A stretch of DNA of 64,000 nucleotides. Origin: Bacillus marasmi (lineage in GTDB: Bacteria; Bacillota; Bacilli; Bacillales; Cytobacillaceae). The stretch covers positions 120,809 to 184,808 of the forward strand of contig NZ_LR656175.1 in NCBI RefSeq assembly GCF_902168435.1. The letters run 5' to 3'. Positions 56,277 through 64,000 of this stretch are shown here, in pieces. Under the pieces are notes generated by a model that had not been told where the DNA came from, ran no database searches, and worked only from the letters and a program-made list of their open reading frames with translations. Within the stretch, counting starts at the first letter, position 1; each line of letters begins with the position of its first letter. Both the position numbers and the translations under genes were made by a program.

Positions 56277-57551
56277 TTATCCGAAAAATTGGAATACACC
56301 GTAAATCAATGTAGAAATAATCGCTAACGTTAAACCTACAAGCGTTTCGTATGGAATCACTTTTAGGCGTTCTTTAATTTCCATGTTCACGCTTCCTCCT
56401 GTTGCGTGGAAGAAGCTTCCGTGCGGTAAGTGGTCTAGAACGGTTGCACCAGCATGAATCATTGCAGCACCAGCAATAGCAGAAACACCCATTTCTAAAA
56501 TCGTTGAACTAAATACCTGGCTCGCTACAGCAGTACCTGCAGTTGTAGAAGCAGTTGCAGCTGACATAAAGATACCAGACACAGGTGCAAGAACATAACC
56601 TGGAAGTCCAATTACATTTAATCCTTCTATTAAGACGTCTTTCAATCCAGAATTAGCAATAATACCAGCTAGTGTACCTGTCCCAAGAAGCATAATGGCA
56701 ACACCAGTCATTTTTCCTAAACCTGAGATGGAATACTCGTTTATCTGTTTCCCTCTGCCCATTACAATCGCTCCCACAATACCACCAATAGGTAAAGCAA
56801 TCATCGGATCGATACTAATATCAAATAATGGTCTTAATGATAATAGTATAATCGTTACTAATGGTGCGATTAAAGCAGGTAAAAATGCAGGAAGCTGTCC
56901 ACCATTATGTGTTTCGATTTCTTGGACTTGAACAGTTGAGCCTCTTTTTACTAACTTTTTCGCAATTAAATAGGTAACAGCAAGTCCAAACATGGCTGGA
57001 ATAATCCCTGCTGCCATAATTGAAGTTAATGGAACATTAAACGCATCAGAAGCAGCTATGGCATTTGGGTTAGGTGACATAATGTTACCAGCTTTCCCTC
57101 CACCAATCATCGCCAGTAAAATAGCCGTTTTAGAAATACCGGCTTTTTTAGCAATTGCAAGGGCAATTGGAGAAACGGTTATAACAGCAACGTCGATGAA
57201 AACTCCAACTGCAGTTAAAATCATGGTTGCAATCGCTAATGCTAGCAATGCTCTTGTTTCCCCTAGTTTTTTGATAATTGTTTCAGCAATTACCGCTGCA
57301 GCACCTGATTCAATTAGAACTCCTGCTAAAATACCCGCAGCCAAAATCCGTAATACAGCTGGAATAATTCCTTTAGCACCTTCCATCATTAATGTAACAG
57401 TATTGGTTATATCTGCTCCTCCAACAAGACCACCGATTAACGCACCGGCAATCATTCCGTAGGCAGGTGATACTTTCTTTAAAATTAGTACAATGGCAAC
57501 AACTAGTGCAATGATTGCACCTAAAGCACTTACTTGAATTTGAGCATCCAT
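56277..57551 (-). CDS. GntP-family permease, probable glycerate transporter
   Basis: A 424-residue membrane protein with 12 or so helices, related to the gluconate permease at 37475. Family segments include GGKAGNIMSPNPNAIAASDA and the terminal IHAGATVLDHLPHGSFFHAT. Its operon with glxK and proximity to a CdaR regulator suggest glycerate or a related sugar acid. AAGGAGGAAG precedes the ATG, and a near-perfect cre lies 35 bp upstream. Confidence 0.88.
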   Translation of the reverse strand: MDAQIQVSALGAIIALVVAIVLILKKVSPAYGMIAGALIGGLVGGADITNTVTLMMEGAKGIIPAVLRILAAGILAGVLIESGAAAVIAETIIKKLGETRALLALAIATMILTAVGVFIDVAVITVSPIALAIAKKAGISKTAILLAMIGGGKAGNIMSPNPNAIAASDAFNVPLTSIMAAGIIPAMFGLAVTYLIAKKLVKRGSTVQVQEIETHNGGQLPAFLPALIAPLVTIILLSLRPLFDISIDPMIALPIGGIVGAIVMGRGKQINEYSISGLGKMTGVAIMLLGTGTLAGIIANSGLKDVLIEGLNVIGLPGYVLAPVSGIFMSAATASTTAGTAVASQVFSSTILEMGVSAIAGAAMIHAGATVLDHLPHGSFFHATGGSVNMEIKERLKVIPYETLVGLTLAIISTLIYGVFQFFG

Positions 57552-57585
57552 TGGATTACTTCCTCCTTGGTTGATGTACCACCAT

Positions 57586-57599
57586 TGTAAGCGTTTACC
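57586..57599. promoter_or_regulatory. CcpA cre site upstream of the glycerate operon
   Basis: TGTAAGCGTTTACC matches 13 of 14 positions of TGWAANCGNTNWCA and lies 35 bp before the permease start, where bound CcpA would block transcription. Confidence 0.7.
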
Positions 57600-57625
57600 T
57601 GGCGATTTACATTGTTCAGACCATC

Positions 57626-57656
57626 AAAAAAAGGCTTGGGGAATTCAAGCCTTTTT
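57626..57656 (-). terminator. Terminator of the CdaR gene
   Basis: AAAAAAGGCTTG / CAAGCCTTTTT with T-tract on the minus strand, separating cdaR from the permease operon. Confidence 0.85.
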
Positions 57657-57672
57657 GTGCATTTGCACAAAT

Positions 57673-58794
57673 CTATTTAATTTGATTTTGTAAAATAGAA
57701 AGATAAAGTACTAATAAATCCTTAACCTTACGTGGATCCTTGTTTGTTAAATCAGTAATCTTTTCCAAGCGATATCTTAGGGTGTTTCGATGAATAAAAA
57801 GCCTTCCCGCGACTTTATTCACATCTCCATTTTCTTCAATATATACCCTCAATGTTTCCAATAGTTCCCCTTTTTTATCATGTTGTTTTATTTGTTGAAA
57901 ATAAGGACCAATTTCCTCTCCAATCTTATGTTGGTTTGCTCGTGCAAGAAAAATAGGCAATTTATAGTCCTCATAAAAATAAATGGATTTATCAGGATCT
58001 ATTTTTTCCCCAACATTTAAAGTATAGACAGCCTCTTGATAAGACTCGGAAATCCCTTTAATTCCTTGGCGGTAGCCTCCAATTGCCATTTTACAACGTA
58101 ATTGTTGGTGTTTTTCCAATTCAGCAACCCATTTTTCCAATTGGTTTAAAGTATTGGTGTAATTCCATTCTGCTTGCTTTAAATCTACCTTTTTTAATAG
58201 AACTATGTACTCTGAATGCATCACATATAAGTCGTCTTTTTCCCGTTTATCGTGAATCCACTTATACCCTTTTGATTGGTTTTCAGTTGATAAGATGATT
58301 GCTACTCTTGGGATAGCTAAGTTAATATCGAGTCGGTTTACTCTTTCAAGGTATAATGGATTTACACTTTCCGTTCCTTGCAGTAGCTGAGAAATCAATT
58401 CCTCTTTTAATCTTTCATCCCACCGCATTTCATTGATGAGGACTGCTTGCTGAAGTATCATTTCTGCAGCCATTTTGACCAATTCTCCGTAATTTCGGAT
58501 TTCCTCAGGTGGTCCTGTAATCCCAATGACTCCAACGACTTGATCACGAAAGTTAATCGGCAAATTAATTCCCGCTTTAACTCCGTGAAGCAGTTCAGCG
58601 TCGGTTTCACTTATTTCAAAACCTGACTGGGTCGCTATTACCCTAACTGCCCCTTCATGAATGGAATCTATCCTTGTTTTATCACCTGAACCAATAATAA
58701 CTCCCTTCTCATTCATGACATTAATATTTCGATTTATGATTTTCATTGTTCGATTAACGATTTCCTGAGCCAAGGATTGATCTAAAAATCTCAT
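57673..58794 (-). CDS. CdaR-family sugar diacid regulator
   Basis: A 373-residue activator: N-terminal sugar diacid recognition domain (1-135, MRFLDQSLAQEIVNRTMKII; GVIGITGPPEEIRNY), a middle GGDEF-like linker, and a C-terminal PucR-type HTH (about 325-365, NGDVNKVAGRLFIHRNTLRY). E. coli CdaR controls glucarate and glycerate genes, which fits control of the adjacent permease-glxK operon. It has its own terminator, so is transcribed separately. Ribosome site is weak (GGGGAA). Confidence 0.9.
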   Translation of the reverse strand: MRFLDQSLAQEIVNRTMKIINRNINVMNEKGVIIGSGDKTRIDSIHEGAVRVIATQSGFEISETDAELLHGVKAGINLPINFRDQVVGVIGITGPPEEIRNYGELVKMAAEMILQQAVLINEMRWDERLKEELISQLLQGTESVNPLYLERVNRLDINLAIPRVAIILSTENQSKGYKWIHDKREKDDLYVMHSEYIVLLKKVDLKQAEWNYTNTLNQLEKWVAELEKHQQLRCKMAIGGYRQGIKGISESYQEAVYTLNVGEKIDPDKSIYFYEDYKLPIFLARANQHKIGEEIGPYFQQIKQHDKKGELLETLRVYIEENGDVNKVAGRLFIHRNTLRYRLEKITDLTNKDPRKVKDLLVLYLSILQNQIK

Positions 58795-59036
58795 GATATA
58801 TTCCCCATTTCAAACTTTGCTAAAAAGGCTGGGATTATTTTAACACTAATCATTCATTTAATCGATTTGCAGTAAAAAAGGCAACGACAATTAACTTCTC
58901 TCTGGAAAATTGATTACACTTATACATATACTGAAACCAATAAATTATTTGTCATGAAGAAAAAATTTGATTACCCATATCTTTTCATTACAGTTGTTCG
59001 TTTATAAAGTAGACACGTGTTGAAGGAGTGATTGTT

Positions 59037-59756
59037 GTGCACAACAAACTTTCTAAAGTCTCAAAGGACATTCAAGATTTTCAAGATAATCTAACTGATG
59101 AAAAGCTTCAAGAATTTTACCCGAAGCTTCGCCGATATTGCCAATTTATATCACAAAATTGCTGGGATAGAGATGAACTTGTTCAAGAATCTTTGCTAAA
59201 GGTACTGCAGCACTATATGCACCTACCCGAAATACCTACAGCTTTACTGAATAGAATTGCACGAAATGAGTGGATTGATACCGCACGAAAACGGAATAAA
59301 GAGTCGATTGAAGCAATCCCAGAACAGGCATATGATGAATCAAAACGAATTGAAGACCGTTATGAAGTGATTCAAAAATTAATGAATAACCTAACTCCAA
59401 AGCAGACAGTTATGTTTGCCTTAAAAGAGGGCTTTCTGTTTCAAATATCTGAAATTGCGATGCTATTTAACACCACCGAAACTGCTGTTAAAGCAACCAT
59501 TTATCGGGCCAAACAACGTTTGGAAAAGCAATGGACTATCGAAACAAACCCCATTATCAATCGATATTGGGATTTTGAAGACCAACAGCAAATTGAAAAA
59601 ATCCTTTATCATTCTTTTAAAAATCAAGATCCAACCATATTAATCAAATCTATTCCTAAAATCCCTTCTTTAAGGAAAGGTACCGACTTTACTTGCTCTA
59701 TGCACAAATCAAGTCACATTCACTTTCCTTCAAGCACTGTCCGTTTTGCAGCATAA
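59037..59756 (+). CDS. Sigma-70 family (ECF-like) RNA polymerase sigma factor
   Basis: A 239-residue sigma factor. Region 2 is YCQFISQNCWDRDELVQESL through LLNRIARNEWIDTARKR; region 4 is LTPKQTVMFALKEGFLFQIS through TETAVKATIYRAKQRL. A C-terminal extension of about 70 residues follows region 4, ending in a Ser/His-rich tail, and is not a known domain to me. GTG at 59037 has GAAGGAG 8 nt upstream; the GTG nine bases earlier is too close. No anti-sigma gene is adjacent; clpP follows. Confidence 0.8.
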   Translation: MHNKLSKVSKDIQDFQDNLTDEKLQEFYPKLRRYCQFISQNCWDRDELVQESLLKVLQHYMHLPEIPTALLNRIARNEWIDTARKRNKESIEAIPEQAYDESKRIEDRYEVIQKLMNNLTPKQTVMFALKEGFLFQISEIAMLFNTTETAVKATIYRAKQRLEKQWTIETNPIINRYWDFEDQQQIEKILYHSFKNQDPTILIKSIPKIPSLRKGTDFTCSMHKSSHIHFPSSTVRFAA

Positions 59757-59815
59757 AGGGAGGCAATGTTCCAAAGTGTTTCTTTTTTACAATTGAAGCA
59801 GAGGAGGTAAGATAA

Positions 59816-60397
59816 ATGAGTGTTATTCCATATGTAATTGAACAATCAAATCATGGTGAACGTTCATACGATATTTACTCAAGGCTTTTAAAAGATCGGA
59901 TTATTATGATCGGTGAAGAAATAAACGACACTGTTGCAAACAGTGTCGTAGCACAGTTGCTATTTTTATCTGCAGATAATCCTGATAAAGACATTTCTCT
60001 TTACATTAATAGCCCAGGAGGCTCAACCACAGCAGGTTTTGCTATTTTTGATACAATGCAATATATAAAGCCTGATGTAAGAACTATTTGCACCGGATTG
60101 GCTGGATCTTTTGGTGCCCTGCTCTTACTTGCAGGAACAAAGGGAAAACGTTTTGCCCTGCCTAATAGTGAAATTATGATTCATCAACCACTGGGTGGCG
60201 TTCGTGGGCAAGCAACAGAAATCGCAATTACTGCAAAACGAATTCTTAAACTCCGAGAACACATTAATCAGATTATTTCTGAACGAACAGGGCAGCCTGT
60301 AGAAAAGGTAGCAATTGATACAGAACGAGACTATTTTATGAGTGCAGATGAAGCTAAAGAATACGGGATTATTGATGAGGTAATCAATAAAGCATAA
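59816..60397 (+). CDS. clpP: ClpP protease subunit paralogue
   Basis: A 193-residue serine peptidase of the Clp machine. The triad is at canonical positions Ser98, His123 and Asp172. The region around the nucleophile reads [14 protein letters not shown] rather than the usual GMAASMGAFLLAAG, and the C-terminus is slightly short. This looks like a divergent second ClpP; the housekeeping copy is usually elsewhere in Bacillus chromosomes. GAGGAGG precedes the ATG; the sigma factor gene lies 59 bp upstream. Confidence 0.88.
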   Translation: MSVIPYVIEQSNHGERSYDIYSRLLKDRIIMIGEEINDTVANSVVAQLLFLSADNPDKDISLYINSPGGSTTAGFAIFDTMQYIKPDVRTICTGLAGSFGALLLLAGTKGKRFALPNSEIMIHQPLGGVRGQATEIAITAKRILKLREHINQIISERTGQPVEKVAIDTERDYFMSADEAKEYGIIDEVINKA

Positions 60398-60432
60398 CAA
60401 GGAGCTTCCTCAATTTATATTTTGAGATTAGA

Positions 60433-60466
60433 AAAAACCGGCCTTCTTCACAAAAGGCCGGTTTTT
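60433..60466 (+). terminator. Intrinsic terminator
   Basis: AAAAACCGGCCTT / AAGGCCGGTTTTT with an ACA-rich loop, after clpP. Confidence 0.92.
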
Positions 60467-60580
60467 GTGTATTGGTGATGGCTTCAACGTAATTTATCAA
60501 CATGTGATTACAATCAGCAGCGTTTCTCACTTATATTAGGATGAAGGTTTGGAAATTCTATTTAGAAAGGAGTGGATAAA

Positions 60581-61588
60581 TTGAATAATCAAAATAGTCA
60601 TATGCCTTTTCTAGAACTAACCGCTACCGAAGTATCTAACCTTTGGTCTTCCTTTTTAATGAATAGTATGCAACAAAGACTTTTCGAATATTTTTTGGCT
60701 AGTACAGATGATAGCAAAATTAAACAAATTATAGAAAAGATGTTGACTCAAGCTCAAGAGAGTCTAAATGCACTCAAGGAGATATTTAATAAAGAGAATC
60801 TTAATACTCCTCAGGGTTTTACAGAGGAAGACGTAAGGGTTGACGCAACCAAAGTATTTTCTGATACATTTATTTTATATTTTTGTTTTGATTTGACACA
60901 TCTCTCGATGAGTACATATCCTATTGCATTATCAGATTGTACTAGAAGCGATATTCGCAATCATTTTCAAGTAAACATTGCATTCTCTGTGAAGATCCAG
61001 GATGAAATTGTAGAATTAATGTTATCCAAAGGAGTATATTTGAAACCTCCACATATAGCGATAGATAGTGAGGTTGAATTTGCTGATAACTCTATGTATT
61101 TTAATGGTTTTTTTGGTGGTTCAAGACCCTTAAATGCACCTGAAATCGCCAACTTAGCAAGGATTATCCATAGGGCACAGTTTTCAAAAATGATCTTTGT
61201 TACCTTTAGCAAATTGGCCAAAACAAAGGAGCTAAAACAACATTTTGGTAAAGGTAGAGATGGGATTGAAAAAGTATTAATCTCACTTCAAGAGGTTCTT
61301 GATAAAGAAAACATTCCGATTTCAGCCTCAGGGGATTATCAAATTTCCAACGTAGAAAACTCTCCTTTTTCCGATAAATTAATGTTATTTTTTGTGAATA
61401 CTTGTCTTGGAATATTCTGTTTTGTTATGATAAATCAGGCTATGACTTCTAGTTTAAGAACAGATATAGTTTCTAAATTAGGCAAAATATCAGATGAAAT
61501 GCAGAAGTTTTATGGTTTGGGATTAATTTTAGCAATTAAAGAAAATTGGTTTGAACAACCTCCCCAAGCTGTTGATAGAAAAGTTTAG
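60581..61588 (+). CDS. DUF3231 family protein
   Basis: A 335-residue helical protein made of two related halves: LTATEVSNLWSSFLMNSMQQ near the start and APEIANLARIIHRAQFSKMI... with a matching helical pattern later. DUF3231 proteins are common in spore-forming Bacilli, with a ferritin-like or DUF892-type fold suggested; function unknown. TTG at 60581 is chosen as AAAGGAG lies 8 nt upstream; a GTG at 60572 is too close. Single gene. Confidence 0.8.
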   Translation: MNNQNSHMPFLELTATEVSNLWSSFLMNSMQQRLFEYFLASTDDSKIKQIIEKMLTQAQESLNALKEIFNKENLNTPQGFTEEDVRVDATKVFSDTFILYFCFDLTHLSMSTYPIALSDCTRSDIRNHFQVNIAFSVKIQDEIVELMLSKGVYLKPPHIAIDSEVEFADNSMYFNGFFGGSRPLNAPEIANLARIIHRAQFSKMIFVTFSKLAKTKELKQHFGKGRDGIEKVLISLQEVLDKENIPISASGDYQISNVENSPFSDKLMLFFVNTCLGIFCFVMINQAMTSSLRTDIVSKLGKISDEMQKFYGLGLILAIKENWFEQPPQAVDRKV

Positions 61589-61617
61589 TTAGAAATTTAA
61601 TATTAATCCATGGGTTA

Positions 61618-61665
61618 ACAGGCCGAGATATCAAGTTTTATTATAAATTTGATATTTCGGCCTGT
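61618..61665 (+). terminator. Stem-loop after the DUF3231 gene
   Basis: ACAGGCCGAGATATCAA / TTGATATTTCGGCCTGT, 17 bp with one G-T-type mismatch; the T-tract is weak. The rest of 61589-61957 is AT-rich and holds the next promoter, but no gene. Confidence 0.75.
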
Positions 61666-61957
61666 TCCATTACTTCCATCAAACTTCATTTATATATAGT
61701 AAGGTTCCCCGTGATAAATAAGTTTTTACACAACTATTTCAAGTAATATTGTGTTTAACTTAGTATGTAAACTTTTTCGGTTATTTAAAATTTTACTTTG
61801 TTAAAAAACACCGCGCTGTTATTATTAAATGGTATTCCTTGAATTTTTATTGGATATTCTTATGTTTATAATATCTTAAAGTGAAATTGTATTATCGGAA
61901 CTATATCATCATGTTAACTAAAAGACAGCTCATGCATTTCTTAGAGGTGAAATAATA

Positions 61958-63532
61958 ATGAATATTCAAAATCTCCATAGTAAAAATGTTTTGCTAATTC
62001 GTATTTTATGGGGATGTTTTCTACTATGTATGTTTGTTCAAATTCTTAAACATAAAGACCCTACTTTTATCAGCGTCTTCTTTGCAAGTGGTATGTTAGT
62101 ATGTGGAACCATATCATATTTCGTTTTCAAGAAGCTTTTTATTAAGCAAACAATGTATTTATGCGTACTGGGAATGTCATTTGTTACATTTGTCCTTATA
62201 GATAATGAGCCTGTAATATCAAATTTCTATCTCATTTTTTTAGTCATTTTCATTTTATCTCTCTATCATGATTACCGCCCAATCATTTTTATGAGTATAA
62301 TAAGCATTTTTTTAGGCGCCTATTTTTATCAATACGAAGAACGCCTTAATTATACTTATCAAAAAGGTGATTATTCTTACTTTTTATTTACACTTTCTGT
62401 TACCTTTCTTGTAGCTTTCTTACAAATTCGCTATAGCAAAGCAGTAGAAAAAAGGGATAATGCTAAAAAGGAAGAAGTAAGAAGGGACAATGAACAACAA
62501 ATATTAGCCCTAATCAATTCAATGCCCGATTTAATATATATTCAGGACAGTACAGGGAGATTTATTGAAATGAATCAGTATGCTAAAGATTTGTTTAAAC
62601 TGAATCATATTGATTATAGGAATAAAAATTTAGACGAACTTTTTTCCAAAAATGAATGGTTTAGAAACTTTCAAAATTGCTTTTCCAACGATGAAATTTC
62701 TTGGGAGAAGGGTACACCTTATAGATTTGAATTGGAATTTGCTATAGAAAATCAATTATCCGCTACATTTGATATTATTAAGGTTCCTACCTTTTTTACT
62801 GACGGTAGCAGGAAAAATTTATTGGTCATAGGACGTAATATTACAGAACAAAAGAAAGCATATGACCTAATTTTAAGATCAGAAAAACTTGCTGTGGTCG
62901 GAGAGCTTGCTGCTGGTGTGGCACATGAAATTCGAAACCCTCTAACTTCAATAAAAGGGTTTATACAGTTAGCTGATCAAAAAGGAACATTTAATCCCCA
63001 TCACGTACAAATAATGTTAGGTGAAATATTAAGAATTGAGTCTATTGTTTCCGAATACTTATCATTGGCGAAACCAAACGAAAACTCACCAAAATCTCTT
63101 CAAAATATAGATACTCTTTTAAGAAATGTAATTACTCTGTTTGAGAGTCAAACAAATCTAAGAAATATCGCTATTCACTCAAAATTAGATCATTCTTATC
63201 AAATCATGTGCAACCCCAATGAAATTAAACAAGTGCTTATTAATATTTTTCAAAACGCTATTGAAGCGATTGGAAGTAATGGGGACATCTTTATATACTT
63301 GAAGAATATCCCGGGAAGTGGTGTAGAAATCACCTTTATAGACAACGGATGTGGTATTGAGAAAGAACGATTAAAGAAGATAGGTGAACCTTTTTTCTCA
63401 ACAAAGGAAAAAGGGACTGGGCTTGGATTATTAACCTCCAACCGTATTATTGTAAAACATAATGGTACTATAAAGATTAATAGTGAGGTAAATAAAGGGA
63501 CTGAAGTGAGAGTCTTTTTGCCAAATAGCTAA
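61958..63532 (+). CDS. PAS-domain sensor histidine kinase, sporulation-kinase-like
   Basis: A 524-residue kinase: five or six membrane helices (about 10-165), PAS domain (about 180-295, ALINSMPDLIYIQDSTGRFI), HisKA with His in AAGVAHEIRNPLTSIKGFIQ and HATPase_c with DNGCGIEKERLKKIGEPFFS. Its catalytic half resembles the kinase at 28484 and the KinC/KinB group. No response regulator is adjacent, as for phosphorelay kinases. AGAGGTG precedes the ATG. Confidence 0.88.
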   Translation: MNIQNLHSKNVLLIRILWGCFLLCMFVQILKHKDPTFISVFFASGMLVCGTISYFVFKKLFIKQTMYLCVLGMSFVTFVLIDNEPVISNFYLIFLVIFILSLYHDYRPIIFMSIISIFLGAYFYQYEERLNYTYQKGDYSYFLFTLSVTFLVAFLQIRYSKAVEKRDNAKKEEVRRDNEQQILALINSMPDLIYIQDSTGRFIEMNQYAKDLFKLNHIDYRNKNLDELFSKNEWFRNFQNCFSNDEISWEKGTPYRFELEFAIENQLSATFDIIKVPTFFTDGSRKNLLVIGRNITEQKKAYDLILRSEKLAVVGELAAGVAHEIRNPLTSIKGFIQLADQKGTFNPHHVQIMLGEILRIESIVSEYLSLAKPNENSPKSLQNIDTLLRNVITLFESQTNLRNIAIHSKLDHSYQIMCNPNEIKQVLINIFQNAIEAIGSNGDIFIYLKNIPGSGVEITFIDNGCGIEKERLKKIGEPFFSTKEKGTGLGLLTSNRIIVKHNGTIKINSEVNKGTEVRVFLPNS

Positions 63533-63581
63533 TCTTGGAAATTGCCAAAGTTTACTTCCTTGCAAAATGCAATAAAAAATC

Positions 63582-63620
63582 AGCACCTTCCTGCTAATTG
63601 GGGAAGGTGCTTTCTTCTTT
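63582..63620 (+). terminator. Intrinsic terminator
   Basis: AGCACCTTCC / GGAAGGTGCT followed by TTCTTCTTTC, after the kinase gene. Confidence 0.85.
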
Positions 63621-63707
63621 CTCAGAAAAGCCTCATTTACTTATAGTACGGTTCACCTTGTCTTATCTAAGTGAGGTTTCCTTAAAGTAACCAACAAAAG
63701 TAAGTAT

Positions 63708-63850
63708 AATAAGCGGAGAATTTCCCGCTATTTATAGAATGGAGCCCGTTTCGGGGAAAAATAAGTGGAGATTTTCCGCTTATGCACATAAAAATTGTCT
63801 ATTTTTACGTTTTTTTAGTCATTAAGCGGAATTTCTCCCTCTATTTAAGC
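63708..63850. repeat. AATAAGCGG hairpin repeats
   Basis: Three short palindromic copies: AATAAGCGGAGAATTTCCCG at 63708, AATAAGTGGAGATTTTCCGC near 63762, and ATTAAGCGGAATTTCTCCCT near 63821. Same family as the copies inside 33834-34320. Confidence 0.7.
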
Positions 63851-63907
63851 TATTTTCAATGCTATTTTTAATATAGGAGCATTCCTGTTAGAAGGATTTT
63901 CGGGGAC

Positions 63908-63937
63908 TTGAACAACAAAGAGCCCTCTTGGTATGAT
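63908..63937 (+). promoter_or_regulatory. Probable promoter at window end
   Basis: TTGAAC (63908-63913) and TATGAT (63932-63937) with an 18-bp spacer. GGGGTGTCAA and TTGACCCC downstream form an imperfect inverted repeat in the leader. Confidence 0.5.
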
Positions 63938-63996
63938 ACGGGGTGTCAAAATCTGCAGAAATTGACCCCTAATTTGTAACCAAGGAGGACTCCATA

Positions 63997-64000
63997 ATGG
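63997..64000 (+). CDS. Start of an unidentified gene, cut by window end
   Basis: ATGG preceded by AAGGAGGACTCCATA, a strong ribosome binding site at proper distance. Only the start codon is visible, so the product cannot be named. Confidence 0.45.

Noticed and set aside
56992-57462. 156-codon ORF antisense to the glycerate permease
   Set aside because: Ala/Ile/Pro-rich shadow of a hydrophobic coding strand with no ribosome site.
59028-59036. GTG at 59028 as sigma factor start
   Set aside because: It overlaps the GAAGGAG ribosome site; the GTG at 59037 has correct spacing. The same logic moved the DUF3231 start from 60572 to 60581.

Overview
The window is chromosomal DNA of a low-GC, spore-former-type Firmicute of the family Bacillaceae. 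AGGAGG-type ribosome binding sites, frequent TTG/GTG starts, and gntRKPZ, gltC and ahpCF proteins that read like their Bacillus subtilis counterparts all point there. I see no rRNA, tRNA, CRISPR array or prophage. A perfect match to the B. subtilis parS sequence at 52820, plus two one-base variants, and the gnt/ahp/glycerate kinase gene content suggest an origin-proximal location.

Layout. 1-1604: end of a NosY/NosF-like ABC transporter operon with a FixH/YtkA-type lipoprotein. 1817-4448: a drug-type ABC exporter whose promoter is bracketed by two identical palindromes, with a TetR regulator downstream. 4466-13583: housekeeping and accessory genes (sugar dehydrogenase-like lipoprotein, HAD phosphatase, AlkD-like glycosylase, YjiH, a duplicated P-loop protein, YbaK, a YhfW-type Rieske oxidoreductase). 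13711-17490: an oxygen-responsive group: V4R-like protein, PAS-GGDEF-EAL protein, DUF2249 protein, an FNR regulator with four candidate cluster cysteines and a cupin. Two FNR boxes there sit at the same distance from a -10 element. 17974-24279: purU, a two-component system and nosD-nosL-nosY-nosF without nosZ. 25142-29710: zinc-ribbon protein, gltC, NADP-type glutamate dehydrogenase, sensor kinase. 29887-33783: Fur-boxed siderophore uptake operon. 35110-40378: complete gluconate operon with operator, candidate cre and internal hairpin. 40415-49688: VanRS-like kinase/regulator, AEC carrier, mqo, BenE, and an NSS transporter with a 34-residue MetS-like partner. 50014-55033: FusB/C-like protein, NagZ, ahpCF. 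55116-58794: glycerate kinase, permease and CdaR regulator with a near-perfect cre. 59037-63532: sigma factor, ClpP paralogue, DUF3231 protein, sensor kinase.

The most unusual content is intergenic. At least five families of short repeats fill the gaps: a structured hairpin element of about 120 bp with compensatory stem changes between copies, a 52-bp tandem array, 21-bp-phased arrays at three separate loci, GCGGACA two-plus-two palindromic clusters at two loci, and AATAAGCGG hairpins at two loci. The ORFs that run through these arrays do not look like genes. Functions are assigned from recognisable motifs and remembered family features only; no database search was run.
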